A stretch of DNA of 64,000 bases, taken from Rhodobacter sp. GTDB lineage: Bacteria; Pseudomonadota; Alphaproteobacteria; Rhodobacterales; Rhodobacteraceae. Location of the stretch: assembly GCA_030065095.1 (NCBI GenBank), contig JASJDP010000007.1, forward strand, positions 124,001 through 188,000, in the 5' to 3' direction. Under the pieces are notes generated by a model, which saw only the letters and a list, made by a program, of their open reading frames with translations, made no database searches and was not told the origin of the DNA. The position numbers and the translations under genes are program-made. Position 1 is the first letter of the stretch, and each line of letters begins with the position of its first letter. Shown here in pieces: positions 33,919 to 42,514 of the stretch.

Positions 33919-34785
33919 ATGATCGTGGAGAGCGCCGAGGGCAGTGCGACCGCCTTCGCCCCCGCAAAGATCAATCTGACGCTTCACGTTACCGGTCAGC
34001 GGGCCGACGGCTATCACCTTCTGGATTCGCTGGTGGTGTTCGCCGACACCGGCGACGTCGTCCACGTTGCGCCCGCGCGGCAAACCAGTCTGACCGTGAC
34101 CGGACCGTTCTCGCGGCAGGTGCCATCGGATACGTCGAACCTTGTTCTGAAAGCCGCGGACTGGTTGAAGGCTCCGCCTGCCGCGATCACGCTGGAAAAA
34201 CACCTGCCCGCGGCGTCGGGCATCGGCGGCGGCTCTTCCGATGCCGCTGCCACCGTGCGGGCGCTGTCGGGCTGTTTCGGCCTTACGCTACCGCTGCCCG
34301 CCGCCACGGCACCGCTCGGGGCCGATGTGCCCGTCTGCCTTCGCGCCCGGGCCTGCCGGATGTCCGGCATCGGCGACATCCTGACCGAGATACCCGATCT
34401 TCCACCACTGCATTTCGTCCTCGCCAATCCCGGCGTCCCGGTGTCCACATCCGCGGTTTTCGCAAATCTTGCCAGCAAGAAGAACCGCCCGATGCCCGCC
34501 CGCCTGCCCGACTGGAAGGGCGTAGACGATTTCACCGCGTGGCTCGCCTGCCAGACCAACGATCTCGAGCTTCCGGCGCGCCTGATCGCGCCGGCCGTCG
34601 GCGTCGCGCTGGCCCGGCTGGGCCAGACCGAAGGCTGCCTGCTGGCCCGCATGACCGGTTCCGGCGCCACTTGCTTTGGCCTCTACGCGACACGGACCGA
34701 GGCCGACGATGCCGCCCGTGCGCTGCAAACGGTTCATCCGGATTGGTGGATCACTGCGGCATCGGATTGGCGCCGCACCGATTGA
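33919..34785 (+). CDS. ispE: 4-diphosphocytidyl-2-C-methyl-D-erythritol kinase
   Basis: A 288-residue GHMP-family kinase of the non-mevalonate isoprenoid pathway. FAPAKINLTLHVTGQRADGY is the N-terminal substrate block, PAASGIGGGSSDAAATVRAL the ATP-binding GHMP motif, and LARMTGSGATCFGLY the third conserved motif. The ATG at 33919 (MIVESAEGS) gives the normal length. The gene follows the TPR gene, and the convergent gene next door makes the polyprenyl chain of quinones, a user of the same pathway. Confidence 0.94.
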   Translation: MIVESAEGSATAFAPAKINLTLHVTGQRADGYHLLDSLVVFADTGDVVHVAPARQTSLTVTGPFSRQVPSDTSNLVLKAADWLKAPPAAITLEKHLPAASGIGGGSSDAAATVRALSGCFGLTLPLPAATAPLGADVPVCLRARACRMSGIGDILTEIPDLPPLHFVLANPGVPVSTSAVFANLASKKNRPMPARLPDWKGVDDFTAWLACQTNDLELPARLIAPAVGVALARLGQTEGCLLARMTGSGATCFGLYATRTEADDAARALQTVHPDWWITAASDWRRTD

Positions 34786-34879
34786 CTGGCCGGTTAAGCC
34801 GAACCTTCGGCGCTGCGAGTTGCTTGTGCCATCTACGGCGATTTGAGCGGCTTGCCCTCATAGCCCCACGGGGACATTC

Positions 34880-35884
34880 TCAATTCACCCGCGCCACGAC
34901 ATAGTCCGCCAGATCGTACAGCATCGCCCGGAACTCGCCGTCCGGCAGTGTCAGGATCGCCGCCTTGGCCCGCTCCGCCCAGGCCAGCGCGTCGGCCCGC
35001 GTCGCTGCCATCGCCCCATGCCGGGCCAGCAACTCCTGCGCCCGGTCGAGGTCGCCGTCGCGCTGGTCGCCCTTTTCGATCACCCGCGCCCAAAACGCCT
35101 GCTCTGCGTCATCCGCGAGCGCGAGCGCCTTGATCACCGGCAGCGTCAGCTTCCGCTCGCGGAAATCGTCGCCCACATTCTTGCCCGTCGCCGTCACGTC
35201 GCCGCCGTAGTCGAGCAAATCGTCCACGATCTGAAAGCTGACGCCCAGGGCATCGCCATACTCGAACAGGGCCCGCACCTGATCTTCCGGCGCCCCCGCG
35301 ATCACCCCGCCGACCTCGGTCGCCGCCGAGAACAAGGCGGCCGTCTTGCCGCGGATCACCTTCAGATAGATCTCTTCGTCGGTGCGCAGGTCCTGGCTGG
35401 CGGTCAACTGCAGCACCTCGCCCTCCGCAATCGTTGCCGCCGCATTCGACAGAATGTCCAGCACCCGCAGGCTGCCGGTCTCGACCATCAACTGGAACGA
35501 CCGCGCGAACAGATAGTCGCCGACCAGCACACTCGACTTGTTGTCCCACAAAAGGTTCGCCGTCGGCCGCCCGCGCCGCTGGCCGCTCTCGTCCACCACA
35601 TCGTCATGCAGCAAGGTCGCGGTGTGGATGAACTCCACCGTCGCCGCCAGATGCACATGGAACGCGCCGCCATACCCGCACATCCGCGCGGTCGCCAGCG
35701 TCAGCATCGGCCGCAGCCGCTTGCCGCCCGCTTCGACCAGATGCGCCGTCACCTGCGGAATGCGCGGCGCGTGCTCGGACGCCATCCGTTCCCGGATCAG
35801 CGTATTCACCGCCTCCATATCGCCGGCCAACGCCGATGCCAGCCGTTCATGCGGTTTCGTCCGTGCCGCGTCCAATCCCATCAC
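34880..35884 (-). CDS. Long-chain polyprenyl diphosphate synthase
   Basis: A 334-residue trans-prenyl synthase making the side chain of ubiquinone (octa- to decaprenyl). The first Asp-rich motif is LLHDDVVDESGQRRGRPTAN and the second FQIVDDLLDYGGD. GGKRLRPML is the upstream substrate-binding block. Product length cannot be told from sequence; roseobacters usually use decaprenyl. Two ATGs (35884, 35881) are possible. It is convergent with ispE and divergent from the DUF2007 gene. Confidence 0.93.
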   Translation of the reverse strand: MMGLDAARTKPHERLASALAGDMEAVNTLIRERMASEHAPRIPQVTAHLVEAGGKRLRPMLTLATARMCGYGGAFHVHLAATVEFIHTATLLHDDVVDESGQRRGRPTANLLWDNKSSVLVGDYLFARSFQLMVETGSLRVLDILSNAAATIAEGEVLQLTASQDLRTDEEIYLKVIRGKTAALFSAATEVGGVIAGAPEDQVRALFEYGDALGVSFQIVDDLLDYGGDVTATGKNVGDDFRERKLTLPVIKALALADDAEQAFWARVIEKGDQRDGDLDRAQELLARHGAMAATRADALAWAERAKAAILTLPDGEFRAMLYDLADYVVARVN

Positions 35885-35937
35885 CGCACCATCGGCCCCC
35901 TCGACAAACCAAGGGCGGGCACCCTACATCATATGCC

Positions 35938-36153
35938 ATGAAAGAGCTGTTGCGCACCAACGATCCGACGGTGATCGCCTACGCCCAGGCCCTGCTTGAG
36001 GGCGAGGATATAGACTGCTTTCAGATGGACGTCCACATGAGCGTCCTCGAAGGGTCCATCGGCGTGCTGCCGCGCCGCCTGATGGTCGCCGACCGTGACC
36101 ACTTCCGCGCTTCGGCCGTCCTGCGCGACAACGATATCGACCTCGGGATTTAG
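35938..36153 (+). CDS. DUF2007 domain protein
   Basis: A 71-residue protein, MKELLRTNDPTVIAYAQALL at the start, then EGEDIDCFQMDVHMSV and RRLMVADRDHFRAS. This is the DUF2007 (putative signal-transducing) pattern, in which a short alpha-beta unit carries a D-x-h-V-A-D-D/R core. The gene ends TAG directly before the GTG of the methyltransferase gene, so the two are co-transcribed. Function unknown. Confidence 0.88.
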   Translation: MKELLRTNDPTVIAYAQALLEGEDIDCFQMDVHMSVLEGSIGVLPRRLMVADRDHFRASAVLRDNDIDLGI

Positions 36154-36906
36154 GTGGCGGCGCTGACCCGCGACGCCTTTCTCGGCGGCAAACTGCAGGT
36201 CTGGCAGCCGGAAAACGGCTATCGCGCCGGGATCGATCCGGTATTTTTGGCCGCGGCTGTCCCGGCCAAACCCGGCCAGACGGTGCTTGAGCTTGGCTGT
36301 GGTGTCGGCACCGCCCTGCTCTGTCTGCACGCGCGCGTTTCGGACCTCGCCCTCACCGGGCTGGAACTGCAGCCCGATTATTCCGACCTCGCCCGCCGCA
36401 ATGCGGCCGAAAACGGCGCCGACGCCCGCATTGTGACCGGCGATCTGACGGATATGCCGCACACCCTGCGCGACCGGCAATTCGATCACGTCATCGCCAA
36501 CCCACCCTTTTTCCGTCCGGGCGGCACCGCGGCCGTCAATCGCGGCCGTCAGATCGCACTGGCCGGGGCCGCGCCGCTGGCCGCCTGGATCGACGCCGGC
36601 ATCCGCCGCCTGTCGCCCAAAGGCACGCTAACCGTCATCCAACGCGCCGACCGGCTGGCGGATGTTCTGGCGGCCTGTGATAGCCGGATCGGATCCTTGC
36701 GGGTTCTGCCGCTCGCCCCGCGGGCGGGCCGCGCCGCCGAGCGTGTGATCCTGCGCGGCCGCAAGGGCGGCAAGGGCGCCTTCCGGCTGCTGGCGCCTCT
36801 GGTCATGCACAAGGGCGACCGGCATCTGGGCGACGGCGAGGACTATCTTCCCCAGACGCAGGCGATCCTGCGCGAAGGCGCGCCGCTGTCGGTCGACTGG
36901 CGCTAA
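36154..36906 (+). CDS. TrmN6-like tRNA/protein N6-adenine methyltransferase
   Basis: A 250-residue AdoMet-dependent methyltransferase of the YfiC/TrmN6 type. Motif I is VLELGCGVGTALLCL, and motif IV is NPPFF, the catalytic motif for N6-adenine (or Gln) methylation. LTRDAFLGGKLQVWQPENGY is the family N terminus, seen also in TrmN6 (tRNA1-Val A37). The target here is inferred only. The start is a GTG placed immediately after the stop of the DUF2007 gene. Confidence 0.88.
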   Translation: MAALTRDAFLGGKLQVWQPENGYRAGIDPVFLAAAVPAKPGQTVLELGCGVGTALLCLHARVSDLALTGLELQPDYSDLARRNAAENGADARIVTGDLTDMPHTLRDRQFDHVIANPPFFRPGGTAAVNRGRQIALAGAAPLAAWIDAGIRRLSPKGTLTVIQRADRLADVLAACDSRIGSLRVLPLAPRAGRAAERVILRGRKGGKGAFRLLAPLVMHKGDRHLGDGEDYLPQTQAILREGAPLSVDWR

Positions 36907-37013
36907 CGTGGTACATGGTTGCCGTCCAATTCACCGCGATTCCCAGCTGCAAGGTGACAAAAGCCGTTTTTTGTGCTGCACTGGAGGTACATGTTTAGGT
37001 TAGGAGGACGCCA

Positions 37014-37181
37014 ATGACGTTGAGTTCACATTTGGATGAACTGAAGAAAAAGCACGAAACGCTGTCGGCCATGGTAGAGGACGCGCAACGCTCGCCCGGG
37101 ACCGACGACCTCCACATCACTGAACTCAAGAAGCAAAAGCTTCGCCTGAAAGAAGAAATCTATCGGCTGACGGCTCACTAA
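37014..37181 (+). CDS. YdcH/DUF465 family small protein
   Basis: A 55-residue, highly charged helical protein, with SSHLDELKKKHETLS near the start and ITELKKQKLRLKEEIYRL at the end. Two helices with Lys/Glu repeats and the KK-KL-LKEEI block are typical of DUF465 (YdcH). A perfect ribosome site (TAGGAGG, 7 bases ahead of ATG) supports it. It stands alone with a 107-bp leader and is convergent with the exporter gene 5 bp away. Function unknown. Confidence 0.88.
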   Translation: MTLSSHLDELKKKHETLSAMVEDAQRSPGTDDLHITELKKQKLRLKEEIYRLTAH

Positions 37182-37185
37182 CCGC

Positions 37186-38052
37186 TCAGCCCTGGCCGGC
37201 GCTGGCCCGCGCGGCCAGCACCGCGCCGCCGGTGATCAGCAGGGCCGCGGCCAACAACGTCCAGCCCGGTTCCGCAACGCCGGCCAGAATCAGCACCAAT
37301 GTCGACAGCAGCGGTGCAGCGTACGACGCTGTGCCGAGCATTTGGATATCGCCTTTCTTGACGCCGATATCCCAAACATAGAACGCAAGCCCCACCGGCC
37401 CCAGCCCCAGCGCCGCGGTAGACGCCCATCCGAGCGCGCCGACGGGCCAGGCGGTCGCTTCCAGCGCCAGATGCGCGGCAAGCGACAAACCCGCCGACAG
37501 AACACAGAACACCGCGACCGAAGCCGTCGGCACCGCACCCAAGCGGCGGGACAGCACCGAGTAGCTGCTCCAGGTCAGCGCGCACAGGAATGCAAGCCCC
37601 AGCCCGGGAAGGGCGGTGGCATCGACACCGCTCGCGTTGCCGAGCACAATCAGCGCCGCCCCGGCAAATCCGGTGACAGCGCCCAGCACATGACCGCGCC
37701 GCAGCCGCTCACCCGGCAGCAGGCCGGAAAACAGGACGATCAGAAGCGGCCAGAGATAGGCGATCAGTCCGGCCTCGGCGGCGGGCGCCATGCGAAGCGC
37801 CGAGAAATAGAAGAAGTGATAGCCGAACAGGCCCGCCGTGCCGAAGGCAAAGACCTTCCAGCTCACCCGGAACAATGGGCCGAAGCCGCCGCTCGCGCGG
37901 GTCCAGATCAGCCCGATCGTACCGCCGATTGCGAAACAGATCGCATTCAGTTGGAACGGCGGCACCGGGGCCGATCCCACGGTGAAGAGCGCCAGAAGCG
38001 ACCACAGCAGGACCGCCGTGAAGCCGATCAGAGTCGCGCCTTGCCGGGTCAC
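37186..38052 (-). CDS. EamA/DMT-family exporter (YddG-like)
   Basis: A 288-residue inner-membrane transporter with about ten hydrophobic segments and two EamA repeats. Its N terminus (GFTAVLLWSLLALFTVGSAP, then PPFQLNAICFAIGG) resembles the aromatic amino acid exporter YddG of Enterobacteria, a DMT-superfamily member. The substrate is not proven. The start overlaps the stop of the LysR-type regulator gene (4 bp), so the two form an operon, and the regulator probably controls the exporter. Confidence 0.87.
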   Translation of the reverse strand: MTRQGATLIGFTAVLLWSLLALFTVGSAPVPPFQLNAICFAIGGTIGLIWTRASGGFGPLFRVSWKVFAFGTAGLFGYHFFYFSALRMAPAAEAGLIAYLWPLLIVLFSGLLPGERLRRGHVLGAVTGFAGAALIVLGNASGVDATALPGLGLAFLCALTWSSYSVLSRRLGAVPTASVAVFCVLSAGLSLAAHLALEATAWPVGALGWASTAALGLGPVGLAFYVWDIGVKKGDIQMLGTASYAAPLLSTLVLILAGVAEPGWTLLAAALLITGGAVLAARASAGQG

Positions 38053-38993
38053 TGTGCAACGTCTGCAGCGTCGATGACCGGGCGGTCGGGGTCATAGTCG
38101 GCCATCTCTGCGGTCTGCTCCAGGATCCAGTCAAGAAACGCGGCGACCTGAGGCCGGCTCTCGGCCCCCTCGGGACAGACGAACCGGTAATGCGCATCCG
38201 TCGTCAATGCCAGCGGAAAGGGCGCCACCAGTGCACCGTCCTGCAGCGCGCCATAGGTCAGCGACAGCCGCCCCAGAACAACACCGCCCCCCGCCAGCGC
38301 GGCGTCGACCGCGTGGTCCGCCTGGCTGAACCGCGGCCCGCCCTTCGGCGCCTCGCCCAATCCCGCCGCGCGGAACCACGCCCCCCAGTCGGCGGGCGGT
38401 GTCAGCCAGGCGGTGTCGTCCTGGTGCAGCAGGACGGCGGATTTAAGATCTTCGGGGGTCCGCATTTTCCTGGCCAGCTCCGGCGTCATCATCGGCGTCA
38501 TCCATTCATCGATGATGGTGCGCGAAAACAGCCCCTCGTCATCGCCCTTGCCAAACCGGATCGCCACGTCGATCTCGTCGCGGTCAAAGTCCAGCAGGCG
38601 CAGCGTCGCCGAAAACCGCAGCTCGATCCCGGGATGCGCCTGTGCGAATCCAAAGAGCCGCGGCGCAAGCCATTTCGCGGTAAAGGCGGGCCCCGCCGTC
38701 ACCGTCAGCGTCTTGGTATCCGCCACCCGGCGGGCCGCGCGCCAGGCCTGCGCCAATGCTCCAAAGCCTTCGGTCGCGCCGGGCAACAGGGCGCGCCCGG
38801 CTTCGGTCAGCTCGACGGCGCGGTTCAGGCGGCGGAACAGCGGATGGCCCAGATGCTCTTCCAGCGACTTGATCTGAAACGACAGTGCGGCGGGCGTCAC
38901 GTTCAGTTCCCCTGCCGCACCTGCAAAGCTCATATGCCGGGCTGCCGCCTCAAAGGCACGCAGCGCGGTCAACGGAGGCAGGCGATCGCTCAT
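38049..38993 (-). CDS. LysR-family regulator (GcvA-like)
   Basis: A 314-residue regulator. The N-terminal helix-turn-helix reads LPPLTALRAFEAAARHMSFA and GELNVTPAALSFQIKSLEEH, close to the GcvA/AmpR type. The effector-binding domain starts near residue 95 (LTVTAGPAFTAKWLAPRL). It is translationally coupled to the exporter gene. A TAAGT-N3-ACTTA palindrome sits 7-19 bp upstream of the start and may be the autoregulatory site. Confidence 0.92.
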   Translation of the reverse strand: MSDRLPPLTALRAFEAAARHMSFAGAAGELNVTPAALSFQIKSLEEHLGHPLFRRLNRAVELTEAGRALLPGATEGFGALAQAWRAARRVADTKTLTVTAGPAFTAKWLAPRLFGFAQAHPGIELRFSATLRLLDFDRDEIDVAIRFGKGDDEGLFSRTIIDEWMTPMMTPELARKMRTPEDLKSAVLLHQDDTAWLTPPADWGAWFRAAGLGEAPKGGPRFSQADHAVDAALAGGGVVLGRLSLTYGALQDGALVAPFPLALTTDAHYRFVCPEGAESRPQVAAFLDWILEQTAEMADYDPDRPVIDAADVAQ

Positions 38994-38999
38994 TTCACT

Positions 39000-39012
39000 T
39001 AAGTAGAACTTA
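39000..39012. promoter_or_regulatory. Candidate LysR operator TAAGT-N3-ACTTA
   Basis: A 5-3-5 palindrome lies directly upstream of the LysR-type gene and 92 bp ahead of a small divergent gene. LysR proteins bind T-N11-A palindromes, and this site fits. Its nearness to the start codon suggests autorepression. Not tested. Confidence 0.45.
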
Positions 39013-39103
39013 TCTGAATGTTTGGAAAGTCTCGTTTGCAGGTTGAATTCAAAGGAACCATATTGGCGTCAGTTCAGGAACACTAACGGAAAGGATCAGA
39101 CAG

Positions 39104-39220
39104 ATGATCGAGACCAACTCCTACCGCCGCATCCACAATGCCTATCGGGCCGCCCATGAAGAGCGCAGCAAGGCACTGTCCGAAATGATCCGCTGGGTCT
39201 TCAACCGCGACCGCGATTGA
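39104..39220 (+). CDS. 38-residue basic protein
   Basis: A short frame, MIETNSYRRIHNAYRAAHEE then SKALSEMIRWVF and a charged end. It is a single amphipathic helix, rich in Arg and Glu. A ribosome site (AAGGA, 11 bases ahead) and a strong hairpin terminator 21 bp after the stop support it as a separate transcription unit. It somewhat resembles small Rhodobacteraceae peptides with DUF1127-like composition, but I cannot place it. Function unknown. Confidence 0.7.
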   Translation: MIETNSYRRIHNAYRAAHEERSKALSEMIRWVFNRDRD

Positions 39221-39240
39221 TGACCGGCGAAGGCAGACCG

Positions 39241-39272
39241 AAAAGGGCCGGTTCCACGGAACCGGCCCTTTT
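39241..39272. terminator. Intrinsic terminator
   Basis: AAAAGGGCCGGTTCC and GGAACCGGCCCTTTT form a 14-15 bp stem with loop bases ACG. The stem ends in T4 on the plus strand and (as AAAA on the other side) T4 on the minus strand. It lies 20 bp past the small gene and 20 bp past the stop of convergent phbB, so it can serve both. Confidence 0.93.
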
Positions 39273-39292
39273 CGTCACTATGCCAGCCGAAG

Positions 39293-40015
39293 TCAGACGA
39301 AGAACTGCGCGCCGTTTGCGCTGATGGTCGAGCCATTGACGAACCCGGCCTCGTCCGAGGCAAGGAACACCACGCAGCGCGCGATCTCGTCCGGCTCGCC
39401 CAAACGGCCCGCCGGGATCTGTGCGATGATCGATTCGCGGACCTTTTCCGGAACGGCCATGACCATCTCGGTGGCGATATAGCCCGGGCAGACCGCGTTC
39501 GCGGTGATCCCGGCGCGGGCGCCCTCCTGGGCCAGGGATTTCACGATGCCCAGATCGCCTGCCTTGGTGGCGGCATAGTTCACTTGCGCGAACTGGCCCT
39601 TCTGGCCGTTGATCGAGCTGATCACGATGACGCGGCCGAACTTGCGCTCGCGCATGCCTGGCCAGACCGGGTGCACCGTGTTGAAAACACCGGTCAGGTT
39701 GGTGTCGATCACATCCTTCCACTGATCCGGTGTCATCCGGTGAAACGGCGCGTCGCGGGTGATGCCGGCGTTGGCGACCACCACTTCGACGGGGCCGAGA
39801 TCGGCCTCGACCTGGGCGATGCCCGCGGCGCTGGCCTCGTAGTCGGCCACATTCCACTTATAGGTCTTGATTCCGGTCTCGGCGGTGAACGCCGCGGCCT
39901 TTTCGTCGTTTCCGGCATAGGTCGCAGCGACTTCGTAGCCTTCGGCCTTCAGCGCTTTGGAAATCGCCTCGCCGATGCCGCGCGAGCCGCCGGTCACGAG
40001 TGCTACACGTCCCAT
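39293..40015 (-). CDS. phbB: Acetoacetyl-CoA reductase
   Basis: A 240-residue NADPH-dependent short-chain dehydrogenase making (R)-3-hydroxybutyryl-CoA for polyhydroxybutyrate. The nucleotide loop is VTGGSRGIGEAIS. The catalytic Ser-Tyr-Lys set is ISSINGQKGQFAQVNYAATK. The C terminus ends STISANGAQFFV, typical of PhbB. The gene follows phbA (thiolase) on the same strand; the gap of 185 bp holds a 14-bp palindrome. AAAAGGAGAAAACG ahead of the ATG is a strong ribosome site. Confidence 0.95.
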   Translation of the reverse strand: MGRVALVTGGSRGIGEAISKALKAEGYEVAATYAGNDEKAAAFTAETGIKTYKWNVADYEASAAGIAQVEADLGPVEVVVANAGITRDAPFHRMTPDQWKDVIDTNLTGVFNTVHPVWPGMRERKFGRVIVISSINGQKGQFAQVNYAATKAGDLGIVKSLAQEGARAGITANAVCPGYIATEMVMAVPEKVRESIIAQIPAGRLGEPDEIARCVVFLASDEAGFVNGSTISANGAQFFV

Positions 40016-40128
40016 CGTTTTCTCCTTTTATCGGTCAGCAAAGCTGACTTGGCTTTTGGCTTACGTATCGTAGGCCGAGGTTCCGAGATAGCCCGGATCG
40101 GGCAAGTCCGCCATGAATCCGCGGAATG

Positions 40129-40142
40129 GTTTAACGTTAAAC
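40129..40142. promoter_or_regulatory. Perfect 14-bp palindrome between phbA and phbB
   Basis: GTTTAACGTTAAAC lies in the 185-bp gap, 114 bp upstream of the phbB start and 59 bp after the phbA stop. It could be an operator for a separate phbB promoter or part of a hairpin. AT-rich compared with its surroundings. No binding protein is suggested by the sequence. Confidence 0.45.
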
Positions 40143-40200
40143 TATCTGGATGTGACAGGGTGGCAGGCGGGGCCCTGCGCCCCGCGCTGCGTCATGCGGG

Positions 40201-41376
40201 TCAGTCGCGCTCCACGCACATGGCGACGCCCATGCCGCCGCCGATGCACAACGTGGCAAGGCCCTTCTTCGCGTCGCGCCGCTTCATCTCGAACAAGAGC
40301 GTGTTCAAAACCCGTGCGCCGCTGGCGCCGATCGGATGGCCGATGGCGATGGCGCCGCCGTTGACATTGACGATCTCGGAGTTCCACCCCATGTCCTTGT
40401 TCACCGCGCAGGCCTGGGCAGCAAAGGCCTCGTTGGCCTCGACCAGGTCCAGGTCGTCGACCTTCCATCCGGCCTTTTCCAGGGCCTTGCGGCTGGCATA
40501 GATCGGACCGACCCCCATGATCGACGGGTCGAGCCCGGCGGTTGCGTAGCTGGCGATGCGCGCCAGCGGCTCGACCCCGCGCTTTTCGGCTTCCGCGGCG
40601 CTCATCAGCAGGACACCCGCCGCGCCGTCGTTGAGGCCGCTGGCGTTTGCCGCGGTGACCGAGCCGTCCTTGGCAAAGGCCGGGCGCAGTTTCTGCATCG
40701 CTTCGAGGGTGGCGCCGTGGCGAATGTATTCGTCCTTGTCGACGACGATGTCGCCCTTGCGGGTCTTGACGACGAAGGGCACCACCTCGTCATCGAACCG
40801 GCCGGCCTTTTGCGCGGCCTCGGCCTTGTTCTGGCTGGCGACGGCGAATTCGTCCTGCGCCTCGCGGCCGATCTGCCAGCGCTCCGCGACATTTTCGGCG
40901 GTCTGTCCCATGTGGTAGCCGTTGAAGGCGTCCCAAAGGCCATCCTTGATCATCGAGTCGATGTATTTGACGTCACCCATCTTATGACCCGCGCGCAGGT
41001 GAGCGACATGGGGGCTGAGCGACATGTTCTCTTGCCCGCCTGCGGCGACGATTTCGGCATCGCCCAATTGAATATGCTGGGCGCCCAAAGCCACCGCGCG
41101 CAGGCCCGAACCGCACACCTGGTTGATGCCCCAGGCCGCGCTTTCGATCGGAAGTCCGGCATTGATATGCGCCTGGCGGGCGGGGTTCTGGCCCTGGCCG
41201 GCGTTCAGGACCTGGCCAAGAATGGTTTCCGACACTTCGCCGCTTTCGACGCCGGCGCGCTTGACCACTTCACTCAGCACCGCAGCGCCAAGGTCATGGG
41301 CGGGGGTGTTCGCGAAGGCACCGTTAAAGCTGCCAACGGCAGTCCGGGCGGCGGAGGCAATTACAACATTGGTCAT
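40201..41376 (-). CDS. phbA: Acetyl-CoA C-acetyltransferase
   Basis: A 391-residue thiolase that condenses two acetyl-CoA to acetoacetyl-CoA, the first step of polyhydroxybutyrate synthesis. The active-site Cys is in [14 protein letters not shown]. The second Cys and His are in CIGGGMG and [19 protein letters not shown]. The ATG at 41376 gives [20 protein letters not shown]; the longer open frame has no conserved residues. phbB follows downstream. Confidence 0.96.
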   Translation of the reverse strand: MTNVVIASAARTAVGSFNGAFANTPAHDLGAAVLSEVVKRAGVESGEVSETILGQVLNAGQGQNPARQAHINAGLPIESAAWGINQVCGSGLRAVALGAQHIQLGDAEIVAAGGQENMSLSPHVAHLRAGHKMGDVKYIDSMIKDGLWDAFNGYHMGQTAENVAERWQIGREAQDEFAVASQNKAEAAQKAGRFDDEVVPFVVKTRKGDIVVDKDEYIRHGATLEAMQKLRPAFAKDGSVTAANASGLNDGAAGVLLMSAAEAEKRGVEPLARIASYATAGLDPSIMGVGPIYASRKALEKAGWKVDDLDLVEANEAFAAQACAVNKDMGWNSEIVNVNGGAIAIGHPIGASGARVLNTLLFEMKRRDAKKGLATLCIGGGMGVAMCVERD

Positions 41377-41547
41377 GGCGTTCCTTCCATCAGATCCTGT
41401 CAGGCCCAGTCTTGCAGGCGGCGCCTGCCGGTCAGGCCGGTTGCCGGCGTATTGCGCACGTGGGTATACGCTGCAATGCAGCAAGGTAAAGAGACACGGT
41501 GTCTCATTGGACCATTGTCGGGCATTGAAGGGAAGAGGCGCGCTTGC

Positions 41548-42387
41548 CTATCCGGCCATCCGGCCGTTGCCTGCGGCGCGCCAGGTCGGCTGTGTCGCCG
41601 GCGCGCCAAAGAAATATCCCTGCATGCAATCGATTCCGGAGCCGGCCAGAAAGGTGGCATCTTCGGCCGTTTCAACGAACTCGGCCACCGTAAACATCTC
41701 AAAATGCTGGGCGATCGAGATCAGCGCCTGAGTCAACACCTGGTTGTCGGGATTGCGGTGGATGCCGCGGATGAATTGCCCGTCGATCTTGAGTATGTCG
41801 AAATAGAACTCTTTGAGGTATCTGAACGACGTGAAGCCCGCGCCAAAGTCGTCGAGGGCGAAACTGATGCCGCGATGCTGCAGATCGTCCATGAAGACCT
41901 GCACGATGTCGGGCATCACCATGGCCGATGATTCGGTGATTTCCAGAATCAGACGCTCCGCGATCGTCGGATTGGCGCTCAACCCCCGGTTCAGCATGGC
42001 AAGCCAGGGAGGATAGCCGATCGATCTGGCGGACATGTTGATGGCCAGCCGCAGGCCGGGATGCTCGGCGAGCGTGCGCAAACCATGCTCCAGCGCCAGA
42101 CAGTCGACCTGACGGCCGATTTCGGCGGTCTCGATCACATCGATGAATTCGCGGGCCGGGATCACCCGCCCGGTCTGATCGAGCACCCGGATCAGACCCT
42201 CGTAAAATGCCACCCGGCGGGTATGTTTTGCCTGAACGACCGGTTGGAATGCCAGCATCACGTGTTTGGCGGCGATGGCCTCGCATACCATATCCATGAC
42301 ATCGCGGTCGCGCTCGCTGACCGCGAACGATAGCGGGCTGCCGGTGCCTGTCGCATCTGCGGTCACATCGGTCGGCAGCTCGGGCAT
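41548..42387 (-). CDS. Stand-alone EAL-domain protein (cyclic-di-GMP phosphodiesterase)
   Basis: A 279-residue protein consisting mostly of one EAL domain with a short N-terminal lead. The signature motif reads YEGLIRV (EGL in place of EAL, Arg kept). The further metal and catalytic residues are there: Asn in LAINMSAR, Glu in LILEITESSA, Asp-Asp in DDFGAGF, Lys in ILKIDGQFI, Glu in AEFVETAE and Gln in MQGYFFGAP. It probably hydrolyses c-di-GMP. No GGDEF or sensor domain is attached, so input comes from elsewhere. Confidence 0.9.
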   Translation of the reverse strand: MPELPTDVTADATGTGSPLSFAVSERDRDVMDMVCEAIAAKHVMLAFQPVVQAKHTRRVAFYEGLIRVLDQTGRVIPAREFIDVIETAEIGRQVDCLALEHGLRTLAEHPGLRLAINMSARSIGYPPWLAMLNRGLSANPTIAERLILEITESSAMVMPDIVQVFMDDLQHRGISFALDDFGAGFTSFRYLKEFYFDILKIDGQFIRGIHRNPDNQVLTQALISIAQHFEMFTVAEFVETAEDATFLAGSGIDCMQGYFFGAPATQPTWRAAGNGRMAG

Positions 42388-42514
42388 AGTGGTCTCCGTG
42401 AAGGCTGGGGCGACACTGGCCGCGAAGATCTGAACATCGGGTTAATATTCGCTTTTTGTTCTAATTCTCGGAAAATCGGGTAGAACGGGGCAAAGATCTG
42501 GAGAAAAAGACAAA

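Noticed and set aside
41548-42387. Degenerate EAL domain because the motif reads EGL
   Set aside because: The Glu and Arg of the motif and all other metal and catalytic residues are kept, and the Ala is not catalytic. Activity is likely.
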